DNA of 13,980 bases from NCBI GenBank assembly GCA_023395775.1, contig JAEWYA010000042.1:1-13980 (forward strand). Direction: 5' to 3'. This document shows, piece after piece, positions 1-5,015 of this stretch. The notes under the pieces are model-generated. The model searched no databases. It was not told the origin of the DNA and saw nothing but the letters and a program-made list of their open reading frames with translations. The stretch comes from Bacillota bacterium (GTDB lineage: Bacteria; Bacillota; Clostridia; Oscillospirales; Oscillospiraceae). The translations under genes were made by a program, and so were the position numbers. Each line of letters opens with the position of its first letter. Position 1 is the stretch's first letter.

Positions 1-33
1 CCATGAAGGAGCTTATAAATATTCAAAAGCATC

Positions 34-62
34 TTGCGAAATGCACAGGGATCTGCTATGCT
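34..62 (+). promoter_or_regulatory. Candidate sigma-A promoter for the amino acid permease
   Basis: A -35-like TTGCGA lies at 34-39 and a -10-like TATGCT at 57-62, with a 17-base spacer. The -10 is preceded by TG at 54-55, one base upstream, which gives an extended -10 element. Transcription would start near 69 and leave a leader of about 50 bases before the permease ATG. Both hexamers are imperfect, so this is a prediction from spacing and motif only. Confidence 0.45.
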
Positions 63-120
63 TAATAAATCGTATTGTGCAAGAATACAACGCTTTAAAG
101 CAAGTGAGTGAGGGGAAAAG

Positions 121-1470
121 ATGGAAAACGGATTGGAAAAAAAGTATGGACTTCCCACGGCCATTTGTATGGTGGTGGGCATTGTTATCGGCTCCGGTGT
201 GTTCTTCAAGGCAGAGGCGGTGCTGGTGCAAACCGGCGGCAATATGCCGCTGGGTATTTTGGCGTGGCTGATCGTGGGCGCGATCATGATCGTCTGCTCC
301 TATGTGTTTGCCACGATGGCGACCCGGTATGAGAAGGTCAACGGTCTGGTGGACTATGCCGAGGCCACAGTGGGAAACCGGTACGCCTACCTGACCGGCT
401 GGTTTATGGCCACGATCTATACGCCGGCGCTGACCAGCGTGTTGGCCTGGGTGTCCGCGCGGTATTTTTCCGTGCTGATGGGCTGGGATATCACCGGCGG
501 GTCCTGTCTGGTGCTGGCCTGCTTCTTCCTGTGCGTGGACTACGCCCTGAACGCTCTGTCCCCCCGTATTGCGGGAAAATTCCAGGTCTCTACCACAGTT
601 ATCAAAATGGTGCCGCTGCTGCTGATGGCGGTGGTGGGTACTGTTGTGGGTCTCAGCAACGGCCAGATGGCACAGAACTTCGCCACGATCTCCGCCGGAA
701 CGGTCTCCGCCGGAGAGGGGCTGATGAAGTCCACTGTGGCGGTGGCCTTCGCCTATGAGGGCTGGATTCTGGCCACCTCCATCAACGCCGAGCTGAAGGA
801 CGCCAAGAAGAATCTGCCCCGGGCACTGGTTCTGGGGTCTTTCATCGTGGTGGCCACTTACATCCTTTACTATATTGGGCTGAACGGCGCGGTGACTACC
901 GAGGAGCTGATGGCCAGCGGCGAGGCCGCCGCGAAGATGGCCTATCAGCGGGTGTTCGGCGGGGCCGCGGGCACCGTGGTGTTCGTGCTGATCGTGATCT
1001 CCTGCCTGGGGACGCTGAATGGGCTGATGCTCTCCAACTGCCGCAGCTTCTACGCTTTGGCTGCCCGCAGCGAGGGGCCGAAGCCGGAGATGTTCAACAA
1101 GGTGGACCCGGTGACCAATATGCCCAACAACTCCGCAATTCTCTCCCTGGCGTTTGCGGCGTTCTGGTTGCTGTATTTCTATGGCGCGAATTTGACCGCA
1201 GGGTGGTTCGGGCCCTTCTGCTTCGATTCCTCGGAGCTGCCCATCATCACGTTGTACGGCATGTATGTCGCCATGTTTGTCCAGTTCATGCGCAAAGAGC
1301 GGGAACTGAACAGCTTCAAGCGGTTTGTGATGCCGGTGCTGGGACTATGCGGATGCTTGTTCATGGTGTATGCCGCTTTCGCCGGGTACGGCAGGAAGGT
1401 CTTTTACTATCTGGCGGTTTATGCGGTGTTTATGCTGGTGGGCAACTGCTTCTATCGGAAAAAGGGCTGA
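121..1470 (+). CDS. APC-superfamily amino acid permease
   Basis: This 449-residue protein is a polytopic inner-membrane carrier of the amino acid-polyamine-organocation superfamily, which moves amino acids by proton symport or by exchange. Nearly the whole chain is hydrophobic and fits about 12 membrane helices. The first helix carries the family signature GSGVF at residues 24-28, where the unwound helix binds the substrate amino and carboxyl groups. A second typical segment, YEGW (212-215) followed by INAELKDAKKNLP (221-233), matches the helix 6 and following-loop region of LAT/SteT-like permeases. The length is normal for the family. The ATG at 121 is preceded by AGGGG at 111-115 with a 5-base gap. 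It appears to be a single-gene unit with its own promoter. The substrate cannot be read from sequence. SteT-type serine/threonine exchange or a broad neutral amino acid permease are both possible. Confidence 0.88.
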   Translation: MENGLEKKYGLPTAICMVVGIVIGSGVFFKAEAVLVQTGGNMPLGILAWLIVGAIMIVCSYVFATMATRYEKVNGLVDYAEATVGNRYAYLTGWFMATIYTPALTSVLAWVSARYFSVLMGWDITGGSCLVLACFFLCVDYALNALSPRIAGKFQVSTTVIKMVPLLLMAVVGTVVGLSNGQMAQNFATISAGTVSAGEGLMKSTVAVAFAYEGWILATSINAELKDAKKNLPRALVLGSFIVVATYILYYIGLNGAVTTEELMASGEAAAKMAYQRVFGGAAGTVVFVLIVISCLGTLNGLMLSNCRSFYALAARSEGPKPEMFNKVDPVTNMPNNSAILSLAFAAFWLLYFYGANLTAGWFGPFCFDSSELPIITLYGMYVAMFVQFMRKERELNSFKRFVMPVLGLCGCLFMVYAAFAGYGRKVFYYLAVYAVFMLVGNCFYRKKG

Positions 1471-1500
1471 TCTGCGGGGCGAATCCCCCAAAAAATTTCG

Positions 1501-1561
1501 CGCGCGGCGCGGAGCGGAGAATGCACCGCCGTCAGGCGGCGTCCCCGCCCCGCGCCGCGTG
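1501..1561. repeat. GC-rich interrupted palindrome in intergenic spacer
   Basis: Arms CGCGGCGCGG (1503-1512) and CCGCGCCGCG (1550-1559) are exact reverse complements. Pairing continues inward after one mismatch with GCGG (1514-1517) against CCGC (1545-1548). A separate inner hairpin, CCGCC/GGCGG with loop GTCA, sits at 1526-1539. It lies 31 bases after the permease stop. No run of T follows it, so it is not a standard intrinsic terminator, although such a strong fold could still stabilise the 3' end of the permease mRNA. It could equally be a dispersed palindromic repeat of this genome. One window cannot decide. Confidence 0.6.
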
Positions 1562-1569
1562 GCTTTATC

Positions 1570-1597
1570 TTGCCATCTGCGCAAAATCGGTTATAAT
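1570..1597 (+). promoter_or_regulatory. Sigma-A promoter for the NUDIX hydrolase
   Basis: TTGCCA at 1570-1575 and a perfect TATAAT at 1592-1597 are 16 bases apart. The start of transcription should fall near 1604. That leaves only about 24 bases before the GTG start at 1628, enough for the Shine-Dalgarno site at 1615-1620. This promoter also makes a longer, upstream-starting version of the NUDIX protein unlikely. Confidence 0.7.
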
Positions 1598-1614
1598 GAG
1601 AAAAAAGCACTCAT

Positions 1615-1620
1615 GGAGGA
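1615..1620 (+). promoter_or_regulatory. Shine-Dalgarno site that selects the GTG start of the NUDIX gene
   Basis: GGAGGA at 1615-1620 is followed after seven bases by an in-frame GTG at 1628. The in-frame ATG at 1613 overlaps this site, has no Shine-Dalgarno of its own and would lie only about 9 bases from the predicted transcript start. GTG 1628 is therefore preferred. Confidence 0.6.
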
Positions 1621-1627
1621 ACTTGTC

Positions 1628-2098
1628 GTGTTAAACACCACATTATGCTATTTGGAACGGGGAGATCAATACCTGATGCTCCACCGCGTGAAGAAGAAAA
1701 ACGACCTGAACCACGACAAATGGATTGGCGTGGGCGGAAAGTTTCTCGAGGGCGAGACGCCGGAGGAGTGCGTTTTGCGGGAAGCGAGGGAGGAGACCGG
1801 CCTGACGCTGACGAACTGGCGCTATCGGGGCCTTGTCACATTCCTCTCCGATACCTGGGAGGGTGAGTATATGCACCTTTTTACCGCGGACCGGTGGACG
1901 GGAGAGCAGATCGTCTGCAACGAGGGGGACCTCCAGTGGATCGGCAAACGGGAGCTGCGGAAGCTGCCGCTGTGGAAGGGCGACCTTATCTTTCTGGACC
2001 TGCTGGAATCGGACGCGCCCTTTTTCTCCCTGAAGCTGCGCTACGAGGGAGAGACGCTGGCGGAGGCCGCGCTGAATGGGAAGCCTCTGGAAGTCTGA
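1628..2098 (+). CDS. NUDIX hydrolase (MutT-like, probable 8-oxo-dGTP diphosphatase)
   Basis: NUDIX enzymes hydrolyse nucleoside diphosphates linked to another moiety, using divalent cations bound by the NUDIX box. MutT-type members clear oxidised dGTP from the nucleotide pool. With the GTG start the protein has 156 residues. The NUDIX box GX5EX7REUXEEXGU is complete: G37, E43, R51-E52, E55-E56, G58 and L59. The N-terminal strand (NTTLCYLER) and the segment MLHRVKK resemble the MutT-like 8-oxo-dGTP diphosphatases common in Bacillota. The gene has its own promoter and is followed 22 bases later by the DUF3783 gene, so the two may be cotranscribed. An open frame extends upstream to 1370, but it overlaps the permease and the palindrome. 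The exact substrate is inferred, because NUDIX substrate preference is poorly predicted by sequence. Confidence 0.85.
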   Translation: MLNTTLCYLERGDQYLMLHRVKKKNDLNHDKWIGVGGKFLEGETPEECVLREAREETGLTLTNWRYRGLVTFLSDTWEGEYMHLFTADRWTGEQIVCNEGDLQWIGKRELRKLPLWKGDLIFLDLLESDAPFFSLKLRYEGETLAEAALNGKPLEV

Positions 2099-2120
2099 GC
2101 GCTGGAAAGGGGAATAGAAG

Positions 2121-2501
2121 ATGGGAACGATTTTACTCTATGGCTTTGAGGAGTTGAACGACATTCTGGCGGTAAAGGCCGCCGCCGGACCGTTTCAGGC
2201 GGAGGTAAAGCCCGTCTGGCACGACGGCTGGCGTACACCTATCGGCGCACTGGTGGGCCGAAAAACCCGCCCGGCCCGGGAGGGCGTGTTTTCCGGAAAG
2301 CTGGGTGGGCGGATGATGATCTTTTGCGATATGGACAGCCAGATGGACGACCTTCTGCCCGCCCTGCGGCAGGCTGGGATTGGCCCGGAATGCTACAAGG
2401 CGGTGCTGACCTCCTGGAATCAGGAGTGGGATGGCATTGCGTTGTTCGCGGAGCTGCAAAAAGAGCGGCGGGTCATCGAAGAGCGTCAGAAGGGAAAATG
2501 A
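2121..2501 (+). CDS. DUF3783 domain-containing protein
   Basis: This 126-residue soluble protein of unknown function has no signal peptide or membrane segment. Residues 64-115 resemble the DUF3783 domain as I remember it: a strand MMIFCDMD, a helix DDLLPALRQAGI, and then YKAVLTSWNQEWDGIALFAELQKE, in which the K-A-V-L-T, N and W positions are typical. The N-terminal 60 residues contain one strand, TILLYGFE, and an acidic/basic stretch that I do not recognise. The start ATG is preceded by AAGGGG about 10 bases upstream. It sits between the NUDIX gene and the DUF523 gene, four bases from the latter, which suggests one transcript. No function should be inferred from the neighbours alone. Confidence 0.7.
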   Translation: MGTILLYGFEELNDILAVKAAAGPFQAEVKPVWHDGWRTPIGALVGRKTRPAREGVFSGKLGGRMMIFCDMDSQMDDLLPALRQAGIGPECYKAVLTSWNQEWDGIALFAELQKERRVIEERQKGK

Positions 2502-2505
2502 GAAT

Positions 2506-2937
2506 ATGAGGATTTTGGTTTCCGCGTGTCTTTTGGGCGTTCCCTGTCGGTATGACGGCGGATCGAAGCGCTGTCCCGAAATTGAGGAGCTTTTGCAGAG
2601 ACATACCTGTATTCCCGTCTGCCCCGAGCAGCTGGGCGGACTTCCAACGCCCCGCCCGCCGGCGGAGCGCCGAGGTGAGGGCGTTTATACAGTGGATGGT
2701 GCGGACGTGACCGCAGAATTCCGGCGGGGTGCCACGGTCGCGCTGGATCTGGCGCGGCTGTATGGCTGCGAAGCGGCGGTGCTGAAGGAGCGCAGCCCCT
2801 CCTGCGGAAGGGGAGTCATTCATGACGGGACCTTTTCCGACGGCCTCATGGTCGGGGACGGCGTGACAGCTGCGAGGCTGGAGACCGAAGGCATCCCCGT
2901 GTACGGAGAGTCCCAAATCGGAGAGCTGCTCCATTGA
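2506..2937 (+). CDS. DUF523 family protein (YbbK-like)
   Basis: This is a 143-residue cysteine-rich protein of the DUF523 family, whose biochemical role is not established. Family hallmarks are visible along the chain: the N-terminal VSACLLGVPCRYDG (residues 5-18), then the CPEQLGGLPTPR block (39-50), and KERSPSCG (94-101). Cysteines 8, 14, 23, 39 and 100 lie in or next to these blocks, and the pattern would suit metal or cluster binding, though that is inference. The open frame begins further upstream at 2431, but that part overlaps the DUF3783 gene. The ATG at 2506 gives the family N-terminus MRILVSACLLG and lies four bases after the preceding stop. A Shine-Dalgarno is weak here (AGAAGG ends 12 bases upstream), consistent with translational coupling. 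Confidence 0.85.
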   Translation: MRILVSACLLGVPCRYDGGSKRCPEIEELLQRHTCIPVCPEQLGGLPTPRPPAERRGEGVYTVDGADVTAEFRRGATVALDLARLYGCEAAVLKERSPSCGRGVIHDGTFSDGLMVGDGVTAARLETEGIPVYGESQIGELLH

Positions 2938-2990
2938 ACGGAAGAACGATGGGAAAATTGGGTAAACTGGCGGTTTATTGACTGAAACGG

Positions 2991-3018
2991 TTGACATTTA
3001 TGGGGAGTTTGCTATAAT
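2991..3018 (+). promoter_or_regulatory. Consensus sigma-A promoter driving the lysine riboswitch leader
   Basis: A perfect TTGACA (2991-2996) and a perfect TATAAT (3013-3018) are 16 bases apart, the strongest-looking promoter in the window. The transcript would begin near 3025, just before the 5' strand of the riboswitch P1 helix. That is what an attenuation system with a constitutive promoter needs. Confidence 0.85.
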
Positions 3019-3026
3019 CAAACATA

Positions 3027-3211
3027 CTGCATGATAGAGGCGCGGCAGCCAAAAGTAGCGTTTCCCCAACAGCGGGCCTAAAGGGGAACGGGAAAGGGAC
3101 TGCCGCCGAGGTTTCGCTTTCCGTGGCCTGACGGGAGGCGGAGCCGGGCCGGCGGAGAATATCCGCCGGACTGTCGCCCCACGGGGCGGAGCGCTGTTGT
3201 GATTCGTACAG
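3027..3211 (+). ncRNA. Lysine riboswitch aptamer (L box)
   Basis: The leader carries the conserved blocks of the lysine riboswitch in order: AGAGGCGC (3036-3043), AGTAG (3054-3058), GGGAAAGGGACTGCCGCCGA (3090-3109), and the GGAGCC and CTGTCGCC blocks. The helices can be drawn directly. P2 is CGGCAG 3043-3048 with CTGCCG 3100-3105. P3 is CGCTTTCCGT 3115-3124 with ACGGGAGGCG 3131-3140. P4 is CCGGCGG 3149-3155 with CCGCCGG 3163-3169. P5 is CGCCCC 3175-3180 with GGGGCG 3183-3188. P1 joins 3027-3034 to 3204-3211 with a single mismatch. Lysine binding stabilises P1 and leads to termination at 3221-3257. This is a known RNA class (RF00168 by name); the assignment rests on motifs and folding by eye. 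Confidence 0.93.
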
Positions 3212-3225
3212 GCCGAATGTATGAA
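3203..3225 (+). promoter_or_regulatory. Antiterminator hairpin of the lysine riboswitch
   Basis: TTCGTACA (3203-3210) can pair with TGTATGAA (3218-3225) through eight pairs, one of them G-U, around a seven-base loop. Its 5' strand is almost the same stretch as the 3' strand of aptamer helix P1 (3204-3211). Its 3' strand takes the first five bases of the terminator stem (3221-3225). The pairings are mutually exclusive, so without lysine this hairpin blocks the terminator and the gene is read. Confidence 0.75.
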
Positions 3226-3257
3226 GTCATGACACAATGTCATGACTTCATTTTTTT
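3221..3257 (+). terminator. Riboswitch-controlled intrinsic terminator
   Basis: ATGAAGTCATGACA (3221-3234) and TGTCATGACTTCAT (3238-3251) form a perfect 14-pair stem with a three-base loop CAA, followed by T at 3251-3257. The Shine-Dalgarno site GGAGGG (3258-3263) starts on the very next base. Terminated transcripts therefore stop just before the ribosome site of the transporter gene. Confidence 0.92.
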
Positions 3258-3269
3258 GGAGGGATTCCC

Positions 3270-4889
3270 ATGAAGAAAAGGACACGGGCGCGGACAGCGA
3301 TGGGACTGGCCGCCGTACTGCTGGTCCTGGTGGCAGTGCCGGTATTTGCCGCCGAGGAGGGAACCGGGGCAGACCCCAGGTTTTACGAGACATTCTGGTC
3401 CCTGCTTCCGCCGGTGGTGGCTATCGCGCTGGCTCTGATTACCAAGGAGGTCTATTCCTCACTTTTCTTCGGTATTCTTACCGGCGGCTTGCTGTGGTCC
3501 GGTTTCGCGTTCGAGGGGACGGTAATCCATGTGTTTCAGCACGGAATTGTCTCAGTGCTGGCGGACAGCTACAACGTGGGCATTTTGGTGTTTCTGGTGA
3601 TTCTGGGGGCCATGGTGTGTCTTATGAACCGGGCGGGCGGCTCCGCCGCCTTTGGGCGCTGGGCCCAGAAGAACATCAAGACCCGGGCGGGCGCGCAAAT
3701 GGCCACCATCGTGCTGGGGATTCTGATTTTCATTGACGACTATTTTAACTGCCTCACCGTGGGCAGCGTTATGCGTCCCGTGACGGACAGCCATCAGATC
3801 TCCCGGGCAAAGCTGGCCTATCTGATTGATGCCACCGCCGCGCCGGTGTGCATCATCGCGCCGATTTCCTCCTGGGCCGCCGCCGTCAGCGGATTTGTGG
3901 ATGACGGATCCGGTCTGGCGCTGTTTATCCGGGCCATTCCCTATAATTACTACGCACTGCTGACCATCGTGATGATGGTGGGGCTGGTTGCGATGAATGT
4001 GGACTACGGTCCCATGGCCGTCCACGAGGCCAACGCAGCCGGGGGCGATCTGTTCTCCGGCAAGAATCCCTATGCTGAGGCGAACGAGAGTGCCGCCGCG
4101 GAAAACGGTACGGTGCTGGATCTGGTGGCGCCCATCGTGGTGCTGGTGGCCTGCTGTGTAATGGGGATGCTCTACTCCGGCGGCTTTTTCTCCGGAGCCA
4201 GCTTTGTAGATGCCTTTTCCGGGTCAGACGCCTCTGTGGGTCTGCTGCTGGGCAGCGCGTTTGGATTGGCGTTCACGGTGGTATTCTACCTGCTCCGCCG
4301 ACGGATGAAGTTCAAAGAGATGATGGAGTGCATTCCGGAGGGCTTCAAGGCCATGGTCCCCGCGATCTTGATCCTGACCTTTGCCTGGAGCCTGAAGGCC
4401 ATGACCGACTCTTTGGGCGCGCGGGAATTTGTCGCCGCCATGGTCAAGGGCTCCGCCGCCGGATTCCAGCTTCTGCTGCCCGCCATTGTATTCGTAATCG
4501 GCTGTTTCCTGTCTTTCGCCACGGGCACATCCTGGGGTACCTTCGGCATTTTGATTCCCATCGTACTGAGCGTATTCCCGCTGGAGAGCGGAAATCCCCT
4601 GAGCATCGTGTGCGTCTCGGCCTGCATGGCGGGCGCGGTCTGCGGCGATCACTGTTCCCCCATTTCCGATACTACCATCATGGCCTCCGCCGGGGCGCAG
4701 TGCGATCATGTGAACCACGTGACCACGCAGCTGCCATACGCTATGACGGCGGCGGCTGTGAGCTGTCTTGCCTACATTGCGGCGGGTATTTTTGCTGCGG
4801 TCGGACTTCCAACGTGGCTGGCGCTGCCGCTGGGCGTGGCCCTGCTGCTGCTGGTGCTGGCCGCGATGGCCCACCGGAAAAAGGCATAG
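3270..4889 (+). CDS. NhaC-family transporter, predicted lysine carrier (LysW type)
   Basis: This is a 539-residue polytopic membrane protein of the NhaC Na+/H+ antiporter superfamily. It starts with a signal-like hydrophobic stretch ending in VPVFAAE (about residue 29), followed by WSLLPPVVAIALALITKEVY (43-62), an NhaC-family opening. A highly characteristic core follows: FIDDYFN (154-160), MRPVTD (168-173) and APISSWAAAVSG (197-208). Paired aspartates 156-157 are candidates for cation binding. About 12 membrane segments are visible. The start ATG has GGAGGG six bases upstream. Because the gene is placed under a lysine riboswitch, it most likely imports lysine. A lysine-regulated NhaC-type carrier (LysW) has been predicted in Bacillota from the same genomic association. 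It stands alone, with terminators on both sides. Substrate and coupling ion are inferred; plain sodium/proton exchange is the alternative. Confidence 0.88.
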   Translation: MKKRTRARTAMGLAAVLLVLVAVPVFAAEEGTGADPRFYETFWSLLPPVVAIALALITKEVYSSLFFGILTGGLLWSGFAFEGTVIHVFQHGIVSVLADSYNVGILVFLVILGAMVCLMNRAGGSAAFGRWAQKNIKTRAGAQMATIVLGILIFIDDYFNCLTVGSVMRPVTDSHQISRAKLAYLIDATAAPVCIIAPISSWAAAVSGFVDDGSGLALFIRAIPYNYYALLTIVMMVGLVAMNVDYGPMAVHEANAAGGDLFSGKNPYAEANESAAAENGTVLDLVAPIVVLVACCVMGMLYSGGFFSGASFVDAFSGSDASVGLLLGSAFGLAFTVVFYLLRRRMKFKEMMECIPEGFKAMVPAILILTFAWSLKAMTDSLGAREFVAAMVKGSAAGFQLLLPAIVFVIGCFLSFATGTSWGTFGILIPIVLSVFPLESGNPLSIVCVSACMAGAVCGDHCSPISDTTIMASAGAQCDHVNHVTTQLPYAMTAAAVSCLAYIAAGIFAAVGLPTWLALPLGVALLLLVLAAMAHRKKA

Positions 4890-4944
4890 AAAAGAGAACT
4901 TGAGAGCGCGGCGGCAAAGGCTGCAAGCTCATGATTGAATATGC

Positions 4945-4979
4945 AAAAAGAGGCGGTCATTGTTTGACCGTCTCTTTTT
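4945..4979. terminator. Bidirectional intrinsic terminator between convergent genes
   Basis: AAAAAGAGGCGGTCA (4945-4959) pairs with TGACCGTCTCTTTTT (4965-4979) around a five-base loop, with one G-U pair. It reads as stem plus T run on the + strand for the transporter gene. On the minus strand it reads the same way for the pyruvyl transferase fusion gene, whose stop lies 36 bases away at 5016. Confidence 0.88.
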
Positions 4980-5015
4980 ACTTTGCAATTTTTGAAAGCC
5001 GGCCAATACCGGAAC

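Noticed and set aside
1370..1627. N-terminal extension of the NUDIX frame
   Set aside because: It overlaps the permease gene and the palindrome, and lies upstream of the predicted promoter; the residues resemble no NUDIX N-terminus.
2998..3393. Minus-strand frame of 131 codons over the riboswitch
   Set aside because: It lies across the aptamer, terminator and signal-like start of the transporter; the RNA structure explains the sequence.
4224..4874. Minus-strand frame of 216 codons rich in His, Gln and Gly opposite the NhaC gene
   Set aside because: Composition typical of the antisense of membrane-protein codons; no start signal or motifs.
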